This document shows, piece after piece, positions 15,663 to 23,801 of a DNA stretch of 50,421 nucleotides. The position numbers were made by a program, and so were the translations under genes. Position 1 is the stretch's first letter, and each line of letters opens with the position of its first letter. The DNA is from Candidatus Methanomethylicaceae archaeon (GTDB lineage: Archaea; Thermoproteota; Methanomethylicia; Methanomethylicales; Methanomethylicaceae). Below the pieces are notes generated by a model. The model worked only from the letters and a program-made list of their open reading frames with translations. It was not told the DNA's origin and searched no databases. The stretch is taken from positions 1-50,421 of the forward strand of contig JAOAJN010000001.1 in the NCBI GenBank assembly GCA_026414165.1, written 5' to 3'.

Positions 15663-16845
15663 TCTTTAATCTCTCCGAAAGAACTCGTTTCGCAAAATTT
15701 ATGAGCCCCCCATTGTCGATTAGCTCTGACCCTATGGGCAAAGTCTTCAAGCGCTTAACTATCTCTGCCAACTCTTCTTCTGTTAGCCGCATTCCGCATG
15801 CTGCCAATTTCTCTCTTACACTCTCTGTTCCTGAATGCCTTCCGAAGACCAGTTTGCGTTCCTGTCCAACGAGCTGGGGATCATATGCCTCATAAGTAAA
15901 TGGATGTTTCATTACCGCAGCTACATGTATTCCTGATTCATGCCTGAATGCATTCTCTCCCACAACTGCCTTGTTAACAGGTATGGGTATTCCTGAAAAT
16001 TTAGATACCATCGTTGAGAGATCGTGCAAAAGCTCTGTCCTTAGCTCGAGGTCTACACCATAAAGTGCATAGAGTGCCATTACGACTTCTTCTAACGCAG
16101 CGTTACCACATCGCTCTCCGATACCATTCACAGAAACCGAAATTGCGTCTATGCCTGCCTCATAAGCTGCTAGTGAGTTTGCAACTGCAAGACCAAAATC
16201 ATCATGACAATGAACGGAGAGCTCTACATCAAATAATTTTCTGATGGATTGTACAAGATATGCCATTCCCTTAGGTCTTATACATCCTGTCGTGTCTGCG
16301 ATTCCTAACCTATCTGCACCTCTTTCTTTAACAGCTGTATAAAGAGTTATCAATGAGTTTAAGGAGGTTCTGGTAGCATCCTCTGCTGATAATTGTACAA
16401 AGAGCCCATGATCTTTGGCATACTCTACCGATGCGGATGCTTGGTTAATGGCTGTGGTCAAATCCATTTTTAACTTGTACTTTAAATGGAGATCTGAGAC
16501 CGCCAAAAAAATTATAACACCGTCCACATCTGCCCTTATGGCCGCATCAATGTCTTTTTGTTTAGAACGACATAAGCAAAGTATGTCTGCATTAAGCCTC
16601 TCTGAAGCAACGGCGCGAACCGCATCCTCATCATATGGAGAGATTACTGGAAAACCTGCTTCTATTGCATGTACCCCGACCTCATCTAACTTCCTAGCAA
16701 TCTCAACTTTCTGTTCTTTGGTGAATTTAACGCCCGGTGTCTGCTCCCCATCCCTTAAGGTTGTATCGTATATCTTTACTTTCCTGTTCTCCTGATGTAT
16801 AAAATTATAGGGACTTGTAAAGTACCTCAAGGTAGACACTTTCAC
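15655..16845 (-). CDS. aksA: Homocitrate synthase family enzyme (AksA)
   Basis: A 396-residue LeuA/NifV/AksA-family acyltransferase that condenses acetyl-CoA with 2-oxoglutarate and longer 2-oxodicarboxylates on the way to 2-oxosuberate and CoB. Motifs are YDTTLRDGEQTPGVKF (about 25-40), VELSVHCHDDFGLAVANS with the metal-binding His, and SVNGIGERCGNAALEEV. The C-terminal part has GENAFRHESGIHV and LVFGRHSGTESV. It ends without the 100-residue regulatory domain of leucine-type LeuA, which favours AksA or NifV. The citramalate synthase CimA is excluded on length. Start GTG 16845. Adjacency to mtxX and homoaconitase supports AksA. Confidence 0.87.
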   Translation of the reverse strand: MKVSTLRYFTSPYNFIHQENRKVKIYDTTLRDGEQTPGVKFTKEQKVEIARKLDEVGVHAIEAGFPVISPYDEDAVRAVASERLNADILCLCRSKQKDIDAAIRADVDGVIIFLAVSDLHLKYKLKMDLTTAINQASASVEYAKDHGLFVQLSAEDATRTSLNSLITLYTAVKERGADRLGIADTTGCIRPKGMAYLVQSIRKLFDVELSVHCHDDFGLAVANSLAAYEAGIDAISVSVNGIGERCGNAALEEVVMALYALYGVDLELRTELLHDLSTMVSKFSGIPIPVNKAVVGENAFRHESGIHVAAVMKHPFTYEAYDPQLVGQERKLVFGRHSGTESVREKLAACGMRLTEEELAEIVKRLKTLPIGSELIDNGGLINFAKRVLSERLKND

Positions 16846-16878
16846 AAGGTTCTCTTAGAGAGTTGACACAACAGTAGA

Positions 16879-16925
16879 ATTAATATTTATCTCATAATGG
16901 GCTTTGAAGCCCATAATATTTATTC
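16879..16925. promoter_or_regulatory. Divergent promoters with a perfect palindrome between them
   Basis: An 18-bp inverted repeat, ATGGGCTT-TG-AAGCCCAT, occupies 16897-16914. On its left the minus strand has a TATA-like AAATATTAATT (about 16878-16890) for aksA. On its right the plus strand has AATATTTATT (about 16915-16924) for the epimerase. A dimeric regulator bound here would cover both promoters. The regulator is unknown. Confidence 0.6.
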
Positions 16926-16968
16926 ACAAGATCCTACAAATTGAAGATAAGTATTGGAGGCACTTTAA

Positions 16969-17931
16969 TTGCAAATTTTGGTCACTGGAGGTGCAGGCTT
17001 CATAGGGACCAAGCTTGCAGAAGAGCTCGTAAAGAGGGGTAATCTTGTAAAAATTTTTGATGATCTATCCTCCGGGAGAATCTCAAACATATCTCATTTG
17101 ATAAAGACAGGGGCGGTCGAATTCATAAAAGGAGACATTAGAGATTTTTCAGCCATTAAAGAAGCAGGAAGTGGATGTGATCTAATATATCACTTGGCAG
17201 CACAGTCTCTGGTCCCATTTTCTATGGAAAGGCCGGATTTAGACATGGAAATCAACATAAAGGGCACCCTCAATGTATTAATGGTCGCCAAAGAGTTGAT
17301 GAGCAAAGTTGTATTCACATCCTCCTCTACAGTGTATGGCAATGCTGTCAGGATTCCGACCCCCGAGGATGAGGTTTTAATTCCATACTCTTTTTACGGA
17401 TTATCTAAGATGGCAGCTGAGCACTATTGCAGAATTTATAGTGAACATTTCAACGTCCCAACTGTAGTTCTGAGACTTTTTAATGTATATGGGCCAAGAA
17501 ACAACAAGGGTTTAATGATTGATCTTTATAGAAAACTCTTGAGAGATCAAAAGAGACTGGAGTTGCTAGGAACTGGCAACCAACTAAAGGATTATCTTTA
17601 CATTGACGATGCTGTAGAAGCTTTAATGATCGCTCCAGATAAAGCAATATGCAAGGGCGAAACCTATAATATAGGCTCTGGTGAGTCGTTTACAGTATTT
17701 CAAATAGCAGAACTTATGCTCGAAATTTTAGGATTGAAAGACGTTGAGATCGTCGCGAGGGGTGGGAAAGCTTGGTTAGGCGATGTGGAACTGACCAGAC
17801 CTGACGTATCAAAAGCCGAGAGAGAGCTTGGCTGGAAAGCAAAAGTCGACATAAAAGAGGGCCTAACCAAGACCCTTATGTGGTTTGAAGAAAAATTTGG
17901 CAGGATTCCTGGTGCAAAAACACTTCATTAG
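16969..17931 (+). CDS. NAD-dependent sugar epimerase/dehydratase (GalE-like)
   Basis: A 320-residue extended short-chain dehydrogenase that acts on nucleotide sugars. The NAD-binding motif is VTGGAGFIGTKLAEEL at the N-terminus, followed by DDLSSGR; the catalytic Ser-Thr is in TSSSTVYG and the Tyr-x3-Lys in SFYGLSKMAAEHY. RLFNVYGPRNN and the LKDYLYIDDAVEAL segment place it with UDP-glucose/UDP-N-acetylglucosamine 4-epimerases, although a dehydratase cannot be excluded. Start is TTG 16969, preceded by TTGGAGG at about 16953-16959. It is divergent from aksA. It likely feeds surface-glycan or protein-glycan synthesis. Confidence 0.88.
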   Translation: MQILVTGGAGFIGTKLAEELVKRGNLVKIFDDLSSGRISNISHLIKTGAVEFIKGDIRDFSAIKEAGSGCDLIYHLAAQSLVPFSMERPDLDMEINIKGTLNVLMVAKELMSKVVFTSSSTVYGNAVRIPTPEDEVLIPYSFYGLSKMAAEHYCRIYSEHFNVPTVVLRLFNVYGPRNNKGLMIDLYRKLLRDQKRLELLGTGNQLKDYLYIDDAVEALMIAPDKAICKGETYNIGSGESFTVFQIAELMLEILGLKDVEIVARGGKAWLGDVELTRPDVSKAERELGWKAKVDIKEGLTKTLMWFEEKFGRIPGAKTLH

Positions 17932-18404
17932 AAGCCTCATTCTCAAGCACTAATCCTTATCAATGCCTGCCCAAAGAGTCGTCTTCTTTTTCCCCCTTCA
18001 AAAAATCATCTTATTCTGTTTTTTAATTTCAGCATCAAAAATATACCGATCATCAATACTAACCAAAACACCAAATTAAAGGAAAGCATCAAAGGCCACA
18101 CCATTCACATGTCAACATGACCATAAATCATAACTACCGTGTCGCCCCCCACAGTTGGGAAACCATAATTTATATACACATAGTCAGGTCAATCAATTTT
18201 TATGCTCACACTCAACACCAAAATTAAAAGAGGTCCAAAAAATTGAAAATGTTATCGCTAGATTCTCTCTTGACATGATCAAGAAAATAAAAGCGAGCGA
18301 TTTGACGTCATACTTTATTTAAAAATGAAATGATTTAAATTGAATTTTTAACTTAATTATAAGTTTTTTACATAAAAATTCAATTATTAATGAACACCTT
18401 ACCA
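17932..18404. other. A+T-rich intergenic region, one doubtful small membrane ORF
   Basis: No standard gene is visible. On the minus strand a 32-residue hydrophobic frame (ATG 18104 to TGA 18006) lies about 65 bases downstream of a TATA-like GTGTATATAAATTA (18167-18180), so a small membrane peptide is possible. The remainder is low-complexity A/T sequence. Confidence 0.4.
18006..18104 (-). CDS. Possible 32-residue membrane peptide
   Basis: The frame encodes one hydrophobic helix (NLVFWLVLMIGIFLML) ending in basic residues, the layout of a small single-pass membrane protein. A TATA-like site lies upstream, but there is no clear ribosome-binding site and no recognisable family. Confidence 0.2.
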   Translation of the reverse strand: MVWPLMLSFNLVFWLVLMIGIFLMLKLKNRIR

Positions 18405-19148
18405 TCATCGATCTTTGAAGGAAATGTCTTTGAAAGCTTCTTTGGCAGCTCTATAGGATTCATGTGAACCTATATCATACCAATACCCTTTAAACTTAAA
18501 CCCGTATACTGCCTCAGTCCTTGTAAGCCACTCTATAAACTTCCCAATGGGGTCTGGGGGGTTCCCCTTACTTAGATATTCATGGATTCTAGATAAGCTG
18601 CGCCAAGGCAATACGTAGATGCCTGTGGATACGAGTAGGCTTTTAGGTTCTCTGGGTTTCTCTTCAAAGTTTATTACGCACGAATTCTCATCAATTTCCA
18701 CACATGCATACTGTTTTGCCAACTCCCGATCGTTTATTTCAAAAAGCGCTATTATCGGTGCCTTAACCTTATGATAAAAAGAGACCATCTCCTTTAGATC
18801 TAGAGAGAACAGATTGTCTCCAGCCACGATCAGGTAGTCATCTGGCTGTCCTTTAACAATAGCCCATACAGCGTTTATTGGTCCAAGCTTCTCCTCTTCT
18901 CTCATGGAGGGCTCCGGAACTACTATTATATTACTATGCCCTCTTTCTTTTAGCCACTCAATAAAATTTAACTCGAATCGCTTATTTGTTGATATTATTA
19001 TCTCGCTTATATCATCGACGCTCATTATTCCCGATATAACAAAATCTAAAATATATCCGTTGCCCAAAGGCAAGAGGGGCTTAGGGCGATCTAATGTGAG
19101 AGGCCAGAGGCGTTTTGCATAACCCCCTGCCAACACTATTGCACGCAT
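18405..19148 (-). CDS. Sugar-1-phosphate nucleotidyltransferase
   Basis: A roughly 247-residue NTP-transferase that activates a sugar 1-phosphate to an NDP-sugar. The N-terminal signature is RAIVLAGGYAKRLWPLT, followed by DRPKPLLPLGN with the catalytic Lys. VAGDNLFSLDL supplies the metal-binding Asp, and YWYDIGSHESYRAAKEAF is the usual C-terminal motif. There is no left-handed beta-helix acyltransferase domain, so it is RmlA/GalU-like and not a full GlmU. The start at 19148 is preferred over ATG 19166 because GGTGG lies 6 bases upstream of it. It belongs functionally with the epimerase and the mutase nearby. Confidence 0.88.
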   Translation of the reverse strand: MRAIVLAGGYAKRLWPLTLDRPKPLLPLGNGYILDFVISGIMSVDDISEIIISTNKRFELNFIEWLKERGHSNIIVVPEPSMREEEKLGPINAVWAIVKGQPDDYLIVAGDNLFSLDLKEMVSFYHKVKAPIIALFEINDRELAKQYACVEIDENSCVINFEEKPREPKSLLVSTGIYVLPWRSLSRIHEYLSKGNPPDPIGKFIEWLTRTEAVYGFKFKGYWYDIGSHESYRAAKEAFKDISFKDR

Positions 19149-19428
19149 CTTTTCCACCCTGGTCATTTTTATAGGAGCATTCTTATACGAATTAGCCTTT
19201 TGTATATTTATAAGATAGATGATTTCTTATTACGCCCCTATCCTTTCGGAGAACAACGAGTCGAACAAACATCACAAACCTTTTGTTATGGCGTTCTTCA
19301 TTTTAGTAACTTTGACAATTAAAGCTAAATGCTAGAAATCATGGGCGGTTTTGATCACAATTAAAAATCTAAAGGATAAACAATTAATGTGTCATTATAT
19401 TTTTAGTATTTCAAAAGAGGTTCGTGGG

Positions 19429-19899
19429 ATGTCAAGTGCCGAAACACTATTAAACATTTTTTTAATAGCCCTTTCTCCTGTACTAGAAAGCAGGGTTGCA
19501 ATACCTTATGGCATATCTAGTGGTGTTGAATTACCCATTGTGCTTTTAATTTCTTTTTTGGGAAATATGGTGCCTGTGCCGTTCTTATTGTTGACTATGC
19601 AAAGTATAGAACGATGGATGACTAGGAGAGAAGATGATAGTTACTTAAAGAGACTCTTTGTACGTTACATAAATAACCTTAGAAAAAGGGGCGCCTCGAC
19701 GATTAATAAGTATGGTTTCATTGGCTTAACAATTTTTGTAGCGCTGCCCGTCCCAGGAACTGGTGCTTGGACTGGAAGTGTTTTGGCATACCTTTTTGGC
19801 ATAGAACTAAAGCGGTCTACATTTGCTATTTTAATCGGCGTACTCATCTCCATTTTTATAATAACCATAGCCGCTATTTGGTTTTCTTACTTCCTCTGA
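19429..19899 (+). CDS. COG2426-type small membrane protein (putative small multidrug export family)
   Basis: About 156 residues with roughly four hydrophobic helices. The N-terminal SPVLESRVAIPYGI and the later GLTIFVALPVPGTGAWTGS match the COG2426 'putative small multidrug export' family. That name is historic and the transported substrate is not established. The ATG at 19429 is preferred to the TTG at 19351 because GAGGT sits 7 bases upstream. It stands alone between two opposite-strand genes. Confidence 0.72.
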   Translation: MSSAETLLNIFLIALSPVLESRVAIPYGISSGVELPIVLLISFLGNMVPVPFLLLTMQSIERWMTRREDDSYLKRLFVRYINNLRKRGASTINKYGFIGLTIFVALPVPGTGAWTGSVLAYLFGIELKRSTFAILIGVLISIFIITIAAIWFSYFL

Positions 19900-19964
19900 T
19901 TAATTATGAAATTTTGTCTCCAAATGTTTAAAAATTGACCGTTGGAAACAAACATTAAAACAAT

Positions 19965-21068
19965 TTAGGATAGAACGTCTATAATCTCAATCCACAATCG
20001 CATCTTCTCTAGTTGGATCAACATGAATTTTTTGAAAACCTCATTATTCACCTCATTTATTTTGGTCTTCAAAACCTCAATCAAAGAAAGATAGCAATCG
20101 GAATAATTATTGCCAGAAAGATCGCTCTCATCAACCGCTTTCCATAACCACTCGTTAATAATCATGCCCTCCATCTCTTTTCTCAGATCGCTAAATGTAC
20201 TCCTTGGTCTCTTTTCATGTATGCCAACTGGCTTGCCGATGCATACAAGATCTCCCAAATGATCTGCTATGCGCTTTAGGAATAACCCTGACCAAATATC
20301 GTCAAACCGGTCAATTCCCATAATGTTCATATACAACTGATAGAAGGCAGGGACGACTTTCGGAACGAATGAAGTATTCATGCTACATACTGCAAAGTAT
20401 GTTCCTCTACCGACTATTACTTTCTCTTTTTTAATGTTTTTTCCAACTATGCTACACCTCCCATCTAGCCCGCCATTATAAAGAATTGTAAGGGCATCAA
20501 AATCAGGATTGCCCAACCAGTGTCCCATATTGAGGACACATTGCCCCCCTAGAGTGTGCCAACTATAATCCTCAACTCGCGTTTCGGTGGCATAAGGGTG
20601 CCCTCTAGGGAAATATCTACCATTAGAATTCAGCACTAGCAGATCTATGGTATTATACCACTTCGAGCATGAGTAAACAGTCTCGCCAGAATTTTCAAAT
20701 AGATTTGATCTATGCCCTTCGATAAGCCCTTTTATTAGAACGTCATCATCCAACTCTATTATAAAATCTGCGCCTTCTTCAAGAGCAACAAGGAATCCAA
20801 AACTAGTCTCCGCATGTGCCCTTTCAGGAATTACTGATGCATATTTTTCATAAAATCGACCGAACCTTTCCATAAACCACGCTCTACGCTCATCTGGTCC
20901 ATAATAACTCCTCTCCACATCCTTTAGGATCTCGTCGTTCTTTTTTCGAACCAGCAAATCCCCCTCATCAATAACTATTACCTTTGTTGAGGTTTTTACT
21001 AACTCTTCAATCTCTTCTACCAAATTCAATAAGGGATTAATGCTAGCCACAACTAAATAGGGTCTCAT
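19965..21068 (-). CDS. RGP/UPTG-family protein (UDP-sugar mutase-like)
   Basis: A 367-residue protein resembling the reversibly glycosylated polypeptide family known from plant UDP-arabinopyranose mutases. Supporting segments are FIIELDDDVLI (about 103-113, an Asp-Asp-Asp metal motif), MNTSFVPKVVPAFYQLYM (about 248-265) and IDRFDDIWSGLFLKRIADHL (about 271-290). A conserved tail follows with HEKRPRSTFSDLRKEMEG. In plants these enzymes interconvert pyranose and furanose forms of UDP-arabinose. Here the substrate is unknown. There is no signal peptide or membrane helix, so it is cytosolic. Its neighbours include a nucleotidyltransferase and an epimerase, which fits a nucleotide-sugar pathway. 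Confidence 0.7.
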   Translation of the reverse strand: MRPYLVVASINPLLNLVEEIEELVKTSTKVIVIDEGDLLVRKKNDEILKDVERSYYGPDERRAWFMERFGRFYEKYASVIPERAHAETSFGFLVALEEGADFIIELDDDVLIKGLIEGHRSNLFENSGETVYSCSKWYNTIDLLVLNSNGRYFPRGHPYATETRVEDYSWHTLGGQCVLNMGHWLGNPDFDALTILYNGGLDGRCSIVGKNIKKEKVIVGRGTYFAVCSMNTSFVPKVVPAFYQLYMNIMGIDRFDDIWSGLFLKRIADHLGDLVCIGKPVGIHEKRPRSTFSDLRKEMEGMIINEWLWKAVDESDLSGNNYSDCYLSLIEVLKTKINEVNNEVFKKFMLIQLEKMRLWIEIIDVLS

Positions 21069-21159
21069 ACGGATGTTCCAATTGCTGCCAAGTTATAAAC
21101 TCTTTCTAGATATGAGCGGAAGCTAACATCAAATACCAACTTTTGTGGCAATCTACCAT

Positions 21160-22332
21160 TTAACGTTTTTTTATGAATTCTACAAATACGTCCCTCACAT
21201 TTTTTAGGTCTTTGAGATACACATACTCATCTACTCCGTGAAAGTTCGTATCTTCAGCAATTGTTCCGTAGCTTACTACTGGTATCCCTTCATTCGCCAA
21301 AAACCTTCCATCGTCCCCTCCAAGCGAAGCTGCAATTGGCAAGGGCTCACCAAATACTATCCTCGTAGAGTCAACAAAAGATTGAACAAATCTGTTTGTG
21401 GGGTGAGTCAAATATCCTCTATCTGTTCCTTTAAAGGTGATCGTTGCAAACCCTTTTATAAAATCCCTAATACTATCAAAGAAAACAAGCATTTCCTTCT
21501 TTGCCTCTTCTGGATCTTCCTCAGGCAATAAACGCATATCAAAACGCGTCCATGCCTCTGAAGGTATAACGTTCTCTTTTATTCCACCACCAAGCATAGT
21601 AAAAGAGAGCCTACCCCAAACTTTCTTCTTTGGGGACCCTGGAGGTGCATCGGCTGAAGATTGTTTTTCTTCCCTCATTTTAATAAATTTCTCGAATTCG
21701 TTTATCAATCTTGAGAGCTCATGGACTGGGTTAATCGCCCTGTGAGGGTATCCGGCATGCCCCTGTTTTCCAATAACTTTAATTTCACCTTGTACTATTC
21801 CACTAGCACCTATGGAAACAATATTTGGCATAGAGTCAACAATTATTCCAAAATCAAATTTAATTCCAACGTCTTGCATCAGATACCCTATGCCCCACTC
21901 TCCGCCGACTTCTTCCTCTGGCGATGCAAGAATCTTTATGTTAAATCGTGCATCGTCTCTGACAATTTTTGCAGCGCCTAAAGAAACAGCGATCGCGCTC
22001 TTATCGTCCGCAGCTCCCCTGCCGTAGGCTTTTCCGTCGCTCAACGTGAGCCTGAAAGGAGGCTTGGTCCAGCCCTCCCCAGGAGGCACGACATCATAAT
22101 GGGTGACTAGCCCTATAGTTATCTCAGACCCCACATCTAAGGTACCAACAACGCTAGGACGTTTTATCCCGTCTGCCAGATTTGGATCAAAAACATCAAC
22201 TTTCAGACCTAATTCCTTCATTCTTTCTTTTATCAAAGAAGCACAATCGGAATATCCCTCCTTCTTCATCACATCAGTATCTATCTCTATCAGGTCTTTA
22301 AGCAAAGAGAGCTCATACTCTATTTCCATCAT
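21160..22332 (-). CDS. M20-family metallopeptidase (ArgE/DapE-like)
   Basis: About 390 residues. Zinc ligands and catalytic residues are visible in VTHYDVVPPGEGW (His, Asp), YGRGAADDKSAIAVSL (bridging Asp) and ASPEEEVGGEWG (catalytic Glu and ligand). A dimerisation domain occupies about 190-300. The family contains dipeptidases, acylases and deacetylases such as ArgE, DapE and LysK; the sequence does not decide between them. The frame extends to ATG 22359, but a TATA-like AAATTTTC at about 22362-22374 would start transcription near 22340. I therefore favour the ATG pair at 22332/22329, which gives MMEIEYELSLL. Confidence 0.85.
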   Translation of the reverse strand: MMEIEYELSLLKDLIEIDTDVMKKEGYSDCASLIKERMKELGLKVDVFDPNLADGIKRPSVVGTLDVGSEITIGLVTHYDVVPPGEGWTKPPFRLTLSDGKAYGRGAADDKSAIAVSLGAAKIVRDDARFNIKILASPEEEVGGEWGIGYLMQDVGIKFDFGIIVDSMPNIVSIGASGIVQGEIKVIGKQGHAGYPHRAINPVHELSRLINEFEKFIKMREEKQSSADAPPGSPKKKVWGRLSFTMLGGGIKENVIPSEAWTRFDMRLLPEEDPEEAKKEMLVFFDSIRDFIKGFATITFKGTDRGYLTHPTNRFVQSFVDSTRIVFGEPLPIAASLGGDDGRFLANEGIPVVSYGTIAEDTNFHGVDEYVYLKDLKNVRDVFVEFIKKR

Positions 22333-22415
22333 AAGTAAGACCATTAGAACCTTAAGCATTAGAAAATTTAAGGCTTAGCAATCTTCCTCTGGATTATTGG
22401 GAGCAGGTCTCAGGA

Positions 22416-23030
22416 TCACAATATTAACAAAACGAATAACCACGTTGGGAGGGTAAATGTTGCCCATACAATTTTTGACCACGCGTAAACTTTTGAACCA
22501 TCAAGCGGGGGAAAAGGTAGCAAATTAAACGCAGCGAGCCAAAAGTTTATTCTAAGTCCTATGGATGATATTTCGGCGAGAGTCCCGCCTAGATTAATCA
22601 GACACATAAAGAATATGGCTAACAAAAGATTCATAGAAGGTCCAGAAATTGAGATTTTTCCATATACTCTTTTTATAGCTTTTTCATCGATCTGGTTAGA
22701 CAAAACTATGGGTGTTATGTAGACCGCTCCAAGCGCTGCAAAAATAAATCTGCCAGCTGATATTAGAGAAATAAAAAGTGCCAAAATTATGCCCCATGGC
22801 CAAACTTGATAGTAGGCATAACATCCGCTTTGCTTTGCAGCAGCCCTGTGCGCAAGCTCATGAAGTAAAAACCCCACGCCTGCTGTTAGGGCGGATATTA
22901 GGAAGGTTGCAGGAAATAGCGAAGGCGCATAGAATACTACTGATACAGAAAAACAGAAACTTATCACTACCCACGAGAGGATAATTCCGTAGGACTCTCT
23001 CAAATAAAGGCACCCAATCAATAGGAACAA
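22416..23030 (-). CDS. Site-2-protease-like M50 membrane metallopeptidase
   Basis: A 204-residue polytopic membrane protein with the zinc-binding HELAHRAAAKQSG motif (about 67-79) and a downstream LPFPPLDGSKV that supplies the third, Asp ligand. About six hydrophobic segments are visible. M50 proteases cleave membrane-embedded substrates, often anti-sigma or regulatory proteins; no substrate is evident here. There is no PDZ or CBS domain, so this is the compact archaeal form. Confidence 0.8.
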   Translation of the reverse strand: MFLLIGCLYLRESYGIILSWVVISFCFSVSVVFYAPSLFPATFLISALTAGVGFLLHELAHRAAAKQSGCYAYYQVWPWGIILALFISLISAGRFIFAALGAVYITPIVLSNQIDEKAIKRVYGKISISGPSMNLLLAIFFMCLINLGGTLAEISSIGLRINFWLAAFNLLPFPPLDGSKVYAWSKIVWATFTLPTWLFVLLIL

Positions 23031-23120
23031 CGGTATTTAATAAAACTTGCAATACTAAAGTTTCTCTACCTATGACTTATTGTCTAGCCCTTATGAAGAA
23101 CTCTCGATTAATCATTAATT

Positions 23121-23555
23121 TTAACAATTTAATTTTAGTAAGAACCTCTCCGCCTCTTCTACTAGATCCTTCAAATTTCTGTATGAAATTTTGGTAAGAA
23201 TTTCATCTTTAGTCATCCAAACATATCCGTCATGTTCCGCCGAGATCTTGACTTGATCGGTATTGGTCTCTCCAAGGAAATATACTACCTTTTTCTTTAT
23301 AATATTCCCTTTCCATCTGTAAAAATATTCGATAGTTTTTTTGAAAAAAGGAACGACTTTAATTTTTACCAGCCCGGTCTCTTCTCCGAGCTCTCTAAGC
23401 GCAGTTGTGAACTCGTCTTCACCTGGTTGCTGCAAACCTTTTGGTATGTCGTATTTCCCCCTTTTTTTTAGGAATAGGTATCTAATTTTGCCGTTTTTAT
23501 GAAAGACCAAAAAGCCTGCAGACCTCTCAGTTTTATAGCCCAACTGTGCCACCAA
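23121..23555 (-). CDS. Nudix hydrolase, Ap4A-pyrophosphatase-like
   Basis: A 144-residue Nudix protein. The Nudix box GLQQPGEDEFTTALRELGEETGL (given here by its key residues G41, E47, R53, E54, E57, E58, approximate) fits GX5EX7REUXEEXGU. The N-terminal ERSAGFLVF and the YDIPKG segment resemble bis(5'-nucleosyl)-tetraphosphatases. It would remove dinucleoside polyphosphates or another NDP-X compound. It is a single gene with no operon partner. Confidence 0.85.
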   Translation of the reverse strand: MVAQLGYKTERSAGFLVFHKNGKIRYLFLKKRGKYDIPKGLQQPGEDEFTTALRELGEETGLVKIKVVPFFKKTIEYFYRWKGNIIKKKVVYFLGETNTDQVKISAEHDGYVWMTKDEILTKISYRNLKDLVEEAERFLLKLNC

Positions 23556-23801
23556 AAAGTTTTAAACTTCAAAAGAATTTAAATAAAATGGTTAATTTTT
23601 ATTATATTTTAATACAATTGACTGATATTTTTAAGATCGAAATGGTGGCTTGTATCCCCCTCTACCTCTTCAATTTTTATTTTTATAATATATTGACCTT
23701 ATTCATGCTCGAATACTCAAGAAAACTCAGATCAATCCCTCAAAAATCTTTAAGCTTATTAACGCAAAACAAACAAGAATGTTGCATACCTCAATGGAAA
23801 A

